This document shows positions 1 to 9,877 of a stretch of DNA of 64,000 nt, in pieces. Location: positions 310,001 through 374,000 of the forward strand of contig JAHLMK010000018.1 in NCBI GenBank assembly GCA_019915135.1, in the 5' to 3' direction. Below the pieces are notes generated by a model, which made no database searches, was not told where the DNA came from, and saw only the letters and a list, made by a program, of their open reading frames with translations. The DNA comes from Strobilurus pachycystidiatus (Eukaryota > Basidiomycota > Agaricomycetes > Agaricales > Physalacriaceae). The stretch's first letter is position 1. Each line of letters begins with the position of its first letter. Position numbers and translations under genes: made by a program.

Positions 1-297
1 CTCCGCATTAGGACAAGCGTCTCCACCGTGCCCGAGTTGAAAAACCAAGCCCAAACGCCGCAAGGAGGTGTACTCGTAGTTGTCAGGCTCCCTTTGGAAC
101 TAATCTTCAGGTCAGTTCTGACAGTGATACTTTCTGTGCTGGGCTTGTCCTCACCTGAATCACGTGGAGAGGGTTGGTTCGATGCTGCGCGACACAGCAT
201 GGACCACAACTTGAACTGCCCGTCGGCCAACAGTCCAGACAGCGGAAGAGCGCCGCGTTGCCGACTCCACACACAGTACAACGGCCAGACATCTTTG
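1..297 (-). mobile_element. KDZ transposase fragment, CxC2 cysteine-cluster region (runs off left edge)
   Basis: Two minus-strand exons (155-297 and 1-99), joined by a 55-bp GT-AG intron (100-154), encode a cysteine cluster: CTVCG, then RCLDC, then CGPCC, then an AQH...PLHVIQ segment, continuing after the intron into LRRLGLVFQLGHGGDACPN. That order (CxxC, CxxC, CxxC, H, PLH.I, LGL.FQLGH.G..CP) is the CxC2-like domain found at the N-terminus of KDZ (Kyakuja-Dileera-Zisupton) transposases in mushroom genomes. The catalytic KDZ domain would lie beyond position 1, so activity cannot be judged. The N-terminal residues upstream of the cluster were not found, so the copy may be 5'-truncated. An acceptor (ttag) sits just before position 297 on the minus strand. 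The family call rests on motif recognition. Confidence 0.7.
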
Positions 298-459
298 CTA
301 ACATGGATGAGAAGAATTCATGAGGAAACAAGGAGAGTTTACATGAAGTTATGTATTCACAACCGATAGTGGGAAGAAGCTGGGAAGAAGCGAGTGATAG
401 GCAACTCAGGGCGGACGACAAAGTATGAAAGGTTTACATAATGGGCGCCGCTTACTACT

Positions 460-1323
460 TCACATCCCGCCTATTCCGCCGTCCGCCCCCCTCTTCATCC
501 ATGACGCTTCAACAGCCTCTCCTTGGGCAGGTCCTTCATCACCTGAGATTCCTTGACTAAGTAACCACGCCCTACGATTGTCTTCAGCCCAGCTACAACA
601 CCTGTCATAGCTGATCATTGACGCACTGACTCGTCGGGGGATCCAGCGCACGCGAGGTTCCGGGTGCGTGGCAAGTTCCTCGTACATAATGTCCTCGCAT
701 GTCTTCAAGAATGCTTGAGCATCGTTCTGCGCTCGAAGACGTCTCTGGCGACGAAGATTATGCCCTGCGAAGTAAGTTGGTGTCAGTACGTCACGCAAAG
801 ACGACGGCAGGACGAACCGTTCCCCGAATCAAAGATGTCGACCTTGTTAAGCGTACCAGCTAACGTTGCCAAGAGCATCCAGTTTCCGCTACGCGGCCTG
901 AAGCCCACGGCCGTTCGAAGAAAAGACTGGTAGACTGTATATTCGCACCAGTCAAGGGCCTTGTCAAGACGATCCAAGGAGGTGACTCCGCACTGGGCAA
1001 GGCGTGAGAGCAAGAATTCGCCTGCGACGCCACTGAGCCTCTCCTTGAGGGCGGCGTCTCCTAGTGCGGGAGGGCCGTCCTCGATTAACGCCATGTGGCG
1101 CATGATGATGCTGGGGATTCAGAGTCGGTCAGGCCAAATACCCCTGCACACAGAGCACGATGACTTACCGTTGCGACCTGTCTGAGACCGGAACTGCGTC
1201 GTCCTCGTCGAAGGACTCAGGAGGGGAAGCGGGGGCGGGTTTCAAGACGGTGGGTGCATACCCGTCATCTTCGCTGTCGCTCACATCCATGAGATCTGGC
1301 ATGGAAAGGCTGTCGCTGCTCAT
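460..1323 (-). CDS. hypothetical protein, three exons (250 aa)
   Basis: Unrecognised protein. Exons 1169-1323, 818-1110 and 460-764 on the minus strand join in frame across introns of 58 and 53 bp with GT-AG ends, giving 250 residues. The N-terminus (MSSDSLSMPDLMD...) is acidic and Ser/Pro-rich, likely disordered. The middle has an Ala/Leu-rich helical stretch with two Cys and two Trp, and the C-terminal exon is rich in Arg and Trp (VRWIPRRVSASMISYDRCC). No signal peptide or membrane segment is visible. It lies between the KDZ fragment and two further small genes, all on one strand, so it may be a passenger of a KDZ-type element, but nothing in the sequence proves that. The start is the first ATG that gives a continuous frame through all three exons. 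Confidence 0.55.
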
Positions 1324-1458
1324 CGTAAGAGGACAAGTCTTGATGGTCCAGACTTGCGGAGTAAAAGGATAAAGCCGAGGACGGCGTTGTCATGTACTTC
1401 TAGGGATAATATGAAATACCTATACAGCCGCCGCGTTAATTGGGGACCCCAGCTACCC

Positions 1459-2087
1459 TCAGAGCGTTTCCTCCCTAGCTCCTTGAACCCCTGCGACAGC
1501 TCGGATACGCCCTGGCACGGGCCTGGCGTAACGATAGAGGGCCGTCTTGACCGTGCGCCACACCCCCTCAGAGACCCCAAGTCCGGATTTGAACTTCTGC
1601 CGGAGTTTCTGATCCCGAATGTCAACGGCAATGTTTACCAGGTCCTCATGGGTGTAGATGCCCATGTCTGCCATGCGGTTTTCACAACCGCCGAGATCGT
1701 ACGCCTGGAGAAATTGTACAACTTCAACGTGCATGAAGGACGAGTCCGACGGAGCCGTAAACGTTGGCTCTGCAACCACAATGAACGCTTCCGCGCCTCG
1801 GTTCCCTTGGCCCCGCTTGAGCACTGAATCTAATGATGTCGAAGGCTGTACTCACTAGAGACTTGAGCTCCAGTGCCGAGCTGAACGTCACTGCGAATAG
1901 GGCGCGCGGTGCGCAGGTGTTCCCTGACATGGCTGGTGCCATTCAGCGCGCAATACGAACAGATAAGGAAAGGATCGTACCGGCGACAAGCCGCTTGGGA
2001 GAGCGGGAAAGCAATCGTCTGCTGGGCGGCTTTCTTCTCGTTACCGCGTCTGGCAGGTGTTTTCTTCTTAGGTGAAGAAGCTGGCAT
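1459..2087 (-). CDS. hypothetical basic protein, two exons (180 aa)
   Basis: Exon 1856-2087 and exon 1459-1769 on the minus strand join across an 86-bp intron that ends in a good acceptor (ttgtggttgcag), giving 180 residues. The start MPASSPKKKTPARRGNEKK is strongly basic and resembles a nuclear or nucleic-acid-binding tail. Two nearby cysteines (ICSYC) with following histidines (HVREH) could form a small zinc site, but the spacing matches no family I know. The C-terminal exon contains a helical block around MADMGIYTHEDLVNIAVDI, loosely like a SAM or HTH helix bundle; this is only an impression. It sits between two other unrecognised genes on the same strand. A much shorter 26-bp intron would also keep the frame but is below the usual intron size here. 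Confidence 0.5.
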
Positions 2088-2152
2088 GGTGGAGCAAAGG
2101 CAGGTTAGGTCAGGGTGCCAATAAAGCAAATGTTAATTTCGAAGGCCGGTAG

Positions 2153-2542
2153 TTACGGTCCCTGGTACAAGAACGACCCGCCGCGATACAAGATGTGCAG
2201 CTGACGATGATAATGTGCGGCGCGCGTTGCAACGCCGCGCTGGCCCATTGTAGCATACGCCAGCTCGTCGACCTGATGAACAATATCCGTAATCAGCCTA
2301 TACGCCTTAATGATCTCGGCGTAGAGAGCCTCCGCCTCAGACATCAATGCCTGATAATCCGCATGCTCAGGTCCCCACCGCCTAATCTCACGAATGGAAG
2401 GGGCGCAGTTACGCGCGTGATGCGCGAGGAGCTCGAAGGCAGCGTGCAGAATGGCCTTGGTGAAGCCCGGAGTCTTCAATGCCTTTTTAACCATCAAGGC
2501 GGCGTATTGCTCTGCGGTGTGGAGCTGGAGCTGGGTAGTCAT
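2153..2542 (-). CDS. hypothetical helical protein, single exon (129 aa)
   Basis: A single open frame from an ATG at 2542 to a stop at 2153 encodes 129 residues starting MTTQLQLHTAEQYAALMVKK. The frame stays open a further ten codons upstream but begins there at a TTG, so the ATG is preferred. The protein is almost wholly predicted helical, rich in Ala, His and Tyr, with no Cys cluster beyond one residue and no signal or membrane segment. It is the first of three small minus-strand genes that lead into the KDZ transposase fragment. I do not recognise it. A short conserved helix bundle with no catalytic signature would fit, but function is unknown. Confidence 0.4.
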   Translation of the reverse strand: MTTQLQLHTAEQYAALMVKKALKTPGFTKAILHAAFELLAHHARNCAPSIREIRRWGPEHADYQALMSEAEALYAEIIKAYRLITDIVHQVDELAYATMGQRGVATRAAHYHRQLHILYRGGSFLYQGP

Positions 2543-3029
2543 GTTGCTGTGATGAGCCCGTATCTCAGACAATGCGGCGTTGAGATGCAGGATAACGCGC
2601 CCACTGGAAGAAGTGAGACCTTGTTACTCATCCAGACCAATTGAATGACCTACTTTGAGGGCGAGGCTAGCATACGCAAGCGCCGCGGCGGAACGACAGG
2701 GTGCAGGAGCGCCTCAGAGGCTCTACCCACAAAAGGTGAGCGAGAACGCACGCGGGGCCAATGCAGAGACGCACCTAGAGAGGCGTCTTGGGGCGGCCAG
2801 TGCGACACGAAGGCTAGAGAAGGTAGCTGCGAATGTGTCTTCTTCGACGTCGCTGGGAGGATCAAGCCTGGTCGTCATCAGCAGATGTCAGAGAGCCGGT
2901 GTGGTCTAAGGCCAAGGGAACAGTCATCCCTTTTGGAATTCGGGCGAGCAAAGGGACGCGATCGTTGCAAGAGCCAAGTTTGGGAGTGGCTGTGTACTCG
3001 CCCTGCGACGTTGGAATCAAAATATTGTT
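2543..3029. other. intergenic stretch, no gene supported
   Basis: Several overlapping open frames of 70-128 codons exist on both strands, but none shows a recognisable motif, splice pattern or matching frame in a neighbour. It separates the small-gene block from the tRNA-like gene and may hold the promoter of the first minus-strand gene. Confidence 0.4.
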
Positions 3030-3035
3030 AAAAAA
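3030..3035 (-). terminator. RNA polymerase III terminator (T6)
   Basis: Six T on the minus strand follow directly after the discriminator base of the tRNA-like gene, as expected for a Pol III terminator. Confidence 0.65.
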
Positions 3036-3108
3036 TGACCACAGACTGGGATTCGAACCCAGGTCTCCACAACAGTCGGGTATGCTCAGCCACTACACCA
3101 CCGCGGTC
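3036..3108 (-). tRNA. tRNA-like gene, possibly a degenerate tRNA-Asn(GTT)
   Basis: The minus strand reads as a 73-nt tRNA-like sequence. A box A (TGGTGTAGTGG) and a perfect box B (GGTTCGAATCC) are present. The T-arm is clean (CTGGG/CCCAG), and a 7-bp acceptor stem forms with two G-T wobbles (GACCGCG with TGTGGTC). The anticodon arm is irregular. The loop CTGTTGT would give anticodon GTT (Asn), but the 3' stem is about two bases short and does not pair, while two extra bases sit between T-arm and acceptor. It could therefore be a tRNA pseudogene or the head of a tRNA-derived SINE. A T6 terminator follows immediately, so transcription by Pol III is plausible. Confidence 0.6.
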
Positions 3109-3477
3109 GAGATGGGCAGGAAATAATCAGTTTTTCTTACGAAATATGGCAATGTCGGGCACAAGCTATTCCATTCTAGTGAAAATGGAGGGTCAAAATG
3201 GCCTTTACTCTACAAAGCACACATTTTCGCGTGCAATAAAAAATGTGAAGTTGGGATTGAGCAATGTCTAAGTCAATCCATGAGAAATTTGGAGGGAGCC
3301 GAGCCCGCCTAAGTGTCCGGTGAGCATGTTTGTCTAGTGAACATGTCATGCCAGATCGAGTAATGGGCTTTGCATGTTGCGATCACACTGTTTCACTGCG
3401 ACCATCATTGTCATCTGGGCATTTTTGTGCGTCTTTTTGACTTCGCACCCAAACTCACTCCTTCAACACCCTACGGC
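3109..3477. other. intergenic stretch
   Basis: No gene is supported. The stretch is relatively AT-rich and lies between the divergently placed tRNA-like gene and the plus-strand gene starting at 3478, whose promoter it presumably holds. Confidence 0.4.
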
Positions 3478-4202
3478 ATGACCGGAAGACCTCTCTACCT
3501 CACTGATGCAGACCGGCAGGCCGCGCAGAATAAATCCAAGAATAATTACTGGCAGCGGTATTGTTTGATGTTACTTCTATCAATCTGACAACTGACGGAG
3601 CTACATAGAAATAAAAACCGCCTCAATGCGCGCGCTCGAATGCGATATCATGAGAAGAAGGAAACAGGAGCTGTGGACGGAAGGACGAGGGCTGGGAGGG
3701 CGATGAGACGCGGAGAACGGGAGACGTGTACGCTCTGATCTCCATGGCTCCGGCGTCACACACTAATCTCTGATACGCTCTCAGGGAACCCACTTCTACC
3801 AAGACGGATCGCCGGAAGTACACGCGCAAGGTGCACTCATTGGAGCAGCGGGTAGAGCAATGGTGTGGCGGGGACGTTTATGTTTGGGTTCAGCAATGGC
3901 GGTGGTTTGCCTTGGACAAGGCCAACGACAAGGACACTGTCGCCGACAAATTGGTTGAACAATGCGCGCCCGCAACTAAGTTCTATTCCGAGGCGGAGAG
4001 ATTGGAGCAAGCAGCGTCGACCGTCTTGGGCGAGGATCATGATTGCACGCGTGCCGCCCGCGATCTCCTCCGAGCGCTCAATTTTGCCGTGCAGTCCTTG
4101 TGCGACCTCAGTTTGCAATCTCTTCAGGACACCCTTCGTGCGAGTCATGTCGAGGGTACGTTATATTGCGTCGTTCACGCGCAGGATGCCGAGTACTTTT
4201 AA
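3478..4202 (+). CDS. hypothetical protein with basic RNARAR-type N-terminal region (204 aa)
   Basis: Exons 3478-3557, 3609-3725 and 3785-4202 join in frame over introns of 51 and 59 bp, giving 204 residues. The first 60 residues (LTDADRQAAQNKSKNNYWQR, then NKNRLNARARMRYHEKKE) form a continuous charged helix. It resembles the basic N-terminal block of a mushroom-specific family of small proteins (pattern R.YY.RN..RINAR.R.RYR), recalled from general knowledge rather than a search. The C-terminal exon is a helical region with several Cys and Trp and no identifiable domain. The basic helix suggests nucleic-acid contact, but that is inference. The 3' end lies 20 bp from the end of the convergent minus-strand gene. 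The start is the ATG directly preceding the conserved LYLTDADR segment. Confidence 0.6.
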
Positions 4203-4222
4203 GTCGTAGCATTCGTTGTACA

Positions 4223-5261
4223 CTACGACAATCTAATCATCTTTACGAGCTCACCCGCTAGAAACGCATCTCGATAAGCCTGCTGTGCTTTGTTGTAGGT
4301 GGGAAATCCTTGGTGCAAAGAACCTGGAACGCTGATGTGGTGAACTGCCGCCTCGATGCTGAAAGCCAGTCAGCAAGAGGCGGTACAAACGCAGGTGTGA
4401 TGGTACTTACGAATTGCTGAAGAGGCCCGTCTCCGTGCCTACGAAAACCACATGCCAAGAGCTTCCCCTCCGAGCACCGGCACTGAGCGGGCTGTCGGCA
4501 GCCCACACCAAAAGGCGCCATTTGGTGATCCGGACTGCACAGTAGGCCTCATTCTGGGCAGCGTGAACCGTACGCACGAACCCCTGCGAGAGAGCGTAAT
4601 AGTAGGCTGCCCTCGCCAGCGCGTGGGTTCGATACCCTTGATGGAGGGCGCCGCTTTGGCCAGAAGTCTGGGCTTGGCATTCGTCCCTGTGTTTCTTCAT
4701 CAATAAAACGCTATCAGACCTTCTGCCGAGACTTACCAAGTGTCATAGATTCCCGGGTTCGCGGCGACGAAAGCTACATACGCACGTAGCTTGGTTTGTT
4801 GGCGGGGTGGTTTGGGCGTGAGACGTTGGACATGAGCTCCGTGGCGAATCTGTGCAGTGCCCGCCTCTGACCTGCCAACAAAATGTCAATCAGGTAAGAG
4901 GTGAAGGTCGAAAAGCTAAAACTTGCCAACGATCAGTGTAACGCGTGCCTCCCGCGGTGCTAATGGAGTAAAAAGTGCGATTGGCTGGTGTAACGGGAGG
5001 CGCCGCAGGTGCTGTGGAGGAGAGAGTGATGCTGGATAGCGTGGAGGACAGATCGTCAAGATCTTGATCGAGGTTGGCGGAGCGAGACGACCCAGTACTT
5101 GCGGTAAGCGAGGATACTGTCGAGATAGAATCAGAGACGCGTGTGGAACCGCTGGAGGAGGCGGGTGAGGCAGGCAGAGTGCAGTGCTCATCATCCTCCG
5201 AATCCGAATGAAGGGTGATGAGGATCCGGGACGCCTTTGGTTTGGGGGTGGTGGGAGTCAT
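4223..5261 (-). CDS. protein with two RNase H1-N/viroplasmin-like domains (290 aa)
   Basis: Four minus-strand exons (4931-5261, 4737-4866, 4411-4686, 4223-4358) with introns of 64, 50 and 52 bp join in frame to 290 residues. The first exon is a Ser/Thr/Pro-rich disordered leader. Two copies of the small RNase H1 N-terminal (caulimovirus viroplasmin-like) fold follow. The first has AYVAFVAANPGIYDTW, then SGQSGALHQGYRTHALARAA, at roughly residues 138-190. The second has WHVVFVGTETGLFSNS, then VPGSLHQGFPTYNKAQQAY, at about 230-283. The domain is known to bind RNA/DNA hybrids or double-stranded RNA in RNase H1. No RNase H catalytic domain follows, so this would be a binding-only protein. In mushroom genomes such genes are amplified; a second one lies directly upstream. 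The junction of exons 1 and 2 is the least certain. Confidence 0.65.
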
Positions 5262-5461
5262 ACTGCAGAAAGAAGGCAGATTGCGGAATGGGCAGACGAC
5301 CGTATTTATACAAGTGTGCCAGGAACGCGGTACATGGAAGTTGATACGACGGCCTAAAGCCCGATACCCCAGATTCAAATGATAACGCACGCCCCACAGA
5401 AAACACCACACAATCTGTTTTGATTCGAGTGAGAAAGGAGCGCATGTTTTAGATTGAATGC

Positions 5462-6113
5462 TCACTTATCGCGGCGCGAGGCGCGCAGACCGCGAATGAC
5501 AACCTCGCCGCCAGCGAGGGCGTCGTTGAAAAACTTGAGGGCGGCGCTCTGACTGTGCCGCTTCTTCGCAAAGCCGCCGGACACGCCGTTGGTGAAGGAC
5601 GCAGCCACCGCCCTAGGGGTAACATAGTCAGCATTCAGCAGAAAGTTGGCGAAGAGGATTTATTTATCACTTACGCATCAGTCACAATGCCAACTTTCTG
5701 ACCCACGGTGACGCAGTAGAAGTACGTCTTCGAGTCATCGATGTTCTTGGGCAGGAAGGCGGCGCGAAGCGGAATGGCAGGGATGCGGTCGTAGAGGACA
5801 CCGACCCGCGGCACAGACTCGTCTACGCCGTTGGTGGCGTAGTCACCTTCCGTCAGGTGCGGATCGTAAACACAGTCGGCGGGGAACCAGCTTGGCGGAG
5901 TGGCGATGGAGGCGGTGCGGTAGGGTGGTGGCGACGAGTCGGTGATTCCATCACCTGGTTCTGGGAGTAAAGATTGTCAGTCTCACCCACTAAGACCAAA
6001 TTGATTGACTTACGAGCCATACCATCAACGGCTGCGGATGCTGGCGCTGGCGATGAGCCAGCACCAACATCCTGGACCGGTGCGAATTGCTTCTCAATGG
6101 GCAACGTCGACAT
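5462..6113 (-). CDS. protein with one RNase H1-N/viroplasmin-like domain (178 aa)
   Basis: Exons 6014-6113, 5675-5960 and 5462-5612 (introns of 53 and 62 bp) join in frame to 178 residues beginning MSTLPIEKQFAPVQDVG. The first two thirds are Pro/Ser/Asp-rich with a tidy segment ending in RVGVLYDRIPAIPLR. The C-terminal 65 residues match the RNase H1-N/viroplasmin-like pattern: YFYCVTVGQKVGIVTDA, then FTNGVSGGFAKKRHSQSAAL and a helix ending in GEVVIRGL. It is upstream of and co-directional with another gene carrying two such domains, with about 200 bp between them, so the pair looks like a local duplication followed by divergence. A nucleic-acid-binding role is inferred from the fold only. No RNase H catalytic residues are present. 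Confidence 0.65.
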
Positions 6114-6508
6114 CTAAGTCACTGCGAGCGAATGGGAAAAGAATTGCCGCTCATCGCGCACCTTTTAATCTAACGGCGATGATAATCCCCCTAGATCAAT
6201 TCGACGAATATGGAAACGTTCTGGGGTCCAATAATCCCTAGATCAGTTTGACATTTTACTGATGGTCACCTAGACTTACACGAGGATGGCCGAAAGGGTA
6301 TTTCCTGAACGAATCGATCGTTAGGTGGCTAGGACCCCGAGACCTATTGGGGCGGCATTTTCCCTAGAGTTAGCGGCGGCAATTTCCCTAGATGACCATG
6401 GCCATGTATCGATTTCAAATATGGTGACCGTACAGGAAAGGGTCCGTACGTTCGGCGGAGTTGTTCTCAGACTTCTGTCAAATCCTTCAGTCATACCATC
6501 CGGTGGAA
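6114..6508. other. intergenic promoter-sized stretch between divergent genes
   Basis: It lies between divergently transcribed genes (minus gene starting at 6113, plus gene starting at 6509). It contains several near-repeats of a short phrase (ccctagat.a at about 6188, 6236, 6361 and 6387) but no gene. A shared bidirectional promoter is possible. Confidence 0.35.
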
Positions 6509-9434
6509 ATGGCGCGTACACAGACCAAGCCGCAGGCGCGAAAGCGCAAGTATAACAAAAAAAGTAAAAGCGACCGGAAGAACGCGAAGGGTTGGATGGA
6601 GGGGAAGCGACAGGAAGTGTTCCTTCCGTTGGTCCCGTCTTTCGCAGAGGCGGCTGACAAGGGATGGCAGGCATTGGAGACTAGGCTTAAAGAGCTCCAG
6701 AGCCTCTACCACTTCCATTTTCCTTGGCCGATGACCGACACGGACGAACCAGTCGAATTGCTTCAGTATGATCCTCTACGCCCGCCCTTGATGACGGAGT
6801 CGTCCTTGAACGACGGGCAGTTGGCAGCCAAGCGAGCACATACGGAAGCCTACAATAACGTGAGTAACAACGCGGATTTGCCTAAGGTTTACTCACTTCT
6901 GCTTCTGCAGCGTCTGCGGCGGTGGTTCCATTATCGGGCACGCAAATTGAGGAAGCGACTCTCTCGGCTGACCAAGCGCGACGCCGACGACCCATTCCAG
7001 ATTCTGATGGCTAAGCTGGCGGGATGTGATAAGCCTCCTCGTCAACCGCAAGCTGCACACATGTGGGCGCACGCAAACTGGAAGGACGGCGAGAATATTG
7101 CTGGGAAGGTCGCCACGTCGTGGAATGACCGCACGGACAAGGAGGTTGCGAGGCGCGGTGTGAACTTCACCGCGGATATGATGCGGAAAGGCTTCGCAGC
7201 GCTGAGTGCTGAGGATAGGGCGAAGTGGGCGGGCGACGCGAAGAAGCGAGGGGACGAGGCGAAGGCGAAGTACAGGGAGTTACTGAAGGCGCCTCCATCG
7301 AGAGAAGCGGAGGCGCGTGCACTGTAAGTGTAGACGGGCGACAACTGAATTCTTGAGCTAACTGTTTGCAGGGCGTGTTCGAGGGCTGAGGCTTTCATTG
7401 GGGATATTAACCGAGGAATAGAGGAGCGCACATTCTGTCGCATTTTCACTTTGATGGGCGGGCCTATGGACGTGCATAACGGAGGCATTGGGACGGTAAA
7501 GTAAGTCTTCAATATATTCGACGGAGACAGGTACTGAGGTTGGGTGTCTCAGTGTGACGACATCAAAGCATGGCGGCGACGTACCTCTAAGTTTTCCGGA
7601 ATGGATGGGGGTGGAGCGAATGAAAGCGCTCACCGACTCGTATCAAGAGTGGCTCGAGCTCTGCTACTCCAGAGCGGATAAAGCTTCGGTCGTGTGCCAA
7701 CGGAGCGGGATTGGGGCGCCCTCTGTTCCCGCAGGGATTGGATCGAACACCTTGTCAGCGGCTGCTGCCCCGAACCCTGCGCCACTTCCCCCAAGTACAG
7801 GCGAAGATGTGGGTCTCCAGGCACTTCCTCCCCTCTCCGAGCAACCCATCGCCATCGATAACGCCGGTGTCAATGTGCAGACCGCCCAGAACAACCTACG
7901 CTCCGAGACCAACATTCCTCCCACGGCTATGTCCCAACCCCATCACGCGAGTCTTCAGGCTGCGCAAACCGCCCAGAATGACCTACCCCCCGAAATCCAC
8001 TGTTCCCCCGCATCAAATTCCCAACACTCTGACGAAGTCGGACCGCACCAGCGCGAGATTGGTCCGAATGAGGCTGATGATGTCGCGACACCTACACAAG
8101 CAAGCGTGCAGAGGACCGATCGGGAATCGACATCAACCCGGCGCGTATCTACCCGTCACCAAGCTTCAGCGAGGACTGATCGGCTGCAGTCGAGTCTGCT
8201 CAGCAACCTCTCCGATGAGGAATCCGACACAGATTCTTCAAACGAGTCCTCTTCGGATGAGTTTTCAAATGAGAGCTCTTCCTCCGACGAAGGATCGTCG
8301 GACGAGGCAGATAAATCTGACGAAGAAGGGTTGGATTCGGGCAGTGGGATTATGAAGGGCGGAGAAAGGAAGCTTAAGAGGCTGCGGAGCAAGACTACGA
8401 CGAAGAAATCAGGGAACGACAAGGCGCAGGGCGCGGGTGACGCCGAGAGAGGAAATGTATCTAGGGAAAATGGTCCGGACGACTCGGGGCGGAAAAGACC
8501 AAAGAGAAAGAGCAGGAGAACAACATCAGGTGGTGCAGGAATAGGAGAGGATGGCGAGGAGCCTCCCTCAAAGGTGATGCGGATGACGAGGCGGCGAGGA
8601 CGCTCGATGGGGCGGATGTCAGCGCCGCCGGCGGGTGCAGGGTCTCCTCTCAGACAGCCGATATCTCCTGTTGGCCCTATGCGCACCTCGGCTCCTCCAC
8701 AGTCACCAGTACGTGGTCCTACACGCGTCGCAACACCGCCGCCTGCGCCTGGAGCTCCGAATACACCATCTCCAAATGCTACGGATCCTGCGCCGCCGGG
8801 GTTGGAGGGTGATCCAGGGTCAAAGAAACGGAGAGAGATGGACGAGGAGCGTAAGAGGATTGCCATTTTGGTATCGGAGGCTCCTTCCTGGCTGGCAGAA
8901 CCAACAGGCGAATTTCTTGACGCCGAGGGGGGAGAGGAGCTGATGAAAGTAGTGCGGTTGCTGCTAGAGATAGAGCGTGAGCATGGTTGGATGTCGGTTG
9001 ATGAAGGAAAGAAATTCAACCTAGGTGCGACGCGTTTCCGCCCCGCATTGCTCGCGACTTGGATCAGGAACGGTCGGGCGCGTGCCAACAAGCGGGCGGT
9101 CTTGATGCACGACGACGCGAAGATTTTTATGGCGGCCTGGACGGTGTGGTGGGGTGCGCTTCAGAGTTCCTGGCGCTCCCGGGACGCTGAGGGACGTTGG
9201 AAGAGAGATGCGTATGGCGGTAAGTGGGAAAATCTGACTGTACCCGGACAAAATGGCTTGCTGTCTATCGTGGCGGTGTTGTCGTGGTGGCAATCGCATG
9301 CAATCGAGTCGGGCGAAGGATCCGTTAAAGTGCAGTTGGAGGAGGCGAGGCTGGATGTGGAATGGGCGATGACGGGGTTGCTTGAGGATTTGCAGAGGCG
9401 GCACGGGCTTGAGAAGACCTCGCAGGTAGATTAA
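6509..9434 (+). CDS. large lineage-type hypothetical protein, nuclear-like (941 aa)
   Basis: Exons 6509-7323, 7372-7500 and 7553-9434 join in frame over 48- and 52-bp introns, giving 941 residues. The ATG at 6509 starts a very basic segment (KPQARKRKYNKKSKSDRKN) that looks like a nuclear localisation signal. Residues about 184-270 (MWAHANWKDGENIAGK, then FAALSAEDRAKWAGDAKKRG) form a charged helical region like that seen at the N-terminus of an expanded mushroom protein family. Residues about 515-580 are an acidic Ser/Asp/Glu tract, followed by basic Lys/Arg-rich and Pro-rich linkers. The last 200 residues carry a Trp-rich domain (WTVWWGALQSSWR, then GQNGLLSIVAVLSWW). I recognise this from memory as a recurrent basidiomycete domain of unknown function. 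Alternating acidic and basic tracts suggest chromatin or DNA association; no enzyme motif is visible. Confidence 0.7.
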
Positions 9435-9830
9435 GTAATAGAGAATTATCGTCGGGTGGATGTGTATTAGAAAGGAGTGTGTGGCTGATTATTGAATGCT
9501 TATCATAGTGTGGTGTGGTGATGAATGGCGAAACAGCACAAGTCCCTTTTCATGCACGTGCTGTTGGACTTGGCCGCCACGTGGTAGCTGACGCGTACAG
9601 CGCGAGCACCGCCGCCGCACCCATTCCCCGCTCGCTCGCTCCATGGAATCAGATTTAAAGAGGGATGGCAAGTGCATCTTTTGTAGTCTTGATAAGTCTG
9701 TACCTTTTTCTGGGTGAAAAAAAAATCTGTATTTGGGAAGCTAGTGGCAAGAAATACGGGTCCTTGCGGCTCGCTGCGTACCCAGAATTGAAGAAAATAA
9801 TGTTGTGATTGGTGAATAGTGAGCTGACCC
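9435..9830. other. intergenic, with an A9 run; no gag or 5' LTR seen
   Basis: No gene is supported. This is where the 5' part of the gypsy element would be expected if the LINE had simply inserted into it, but no gag zinc knuckle, LTR or primer-binding site could be found. An A9 run lies near 9717-9725. Confidence 0.4.
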
Positions 9831-9877
9831 CCCGGGCCCCAATATATATGGTGTGGCGCATTTCCTGGGCCAACCCA

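Noticed and set aside
1830..1855. A 26-bp intron in the second gene from the left edge
   Set aside because: It keeps the frame but is far below the 45-90 bp of all other introns here; an 86-bp intron with a better acceptor also fits.
4600..4660. A second tRNA gene because of a box B-like GGTTCGATACC
   Set aside because: No box A at the right distance and no acceptor or D-arm fold; the sequence is exon 3 of the RNase H1-N-like gene on minus.
8156..9091. 311-codon minus-strand open frame
   Set aside because: It lies entirely antisense to the last exon of the 941-residue gene and is Ser/Pro/Gly-rich shadow sequence of its acidic and Pro-rich tracts.
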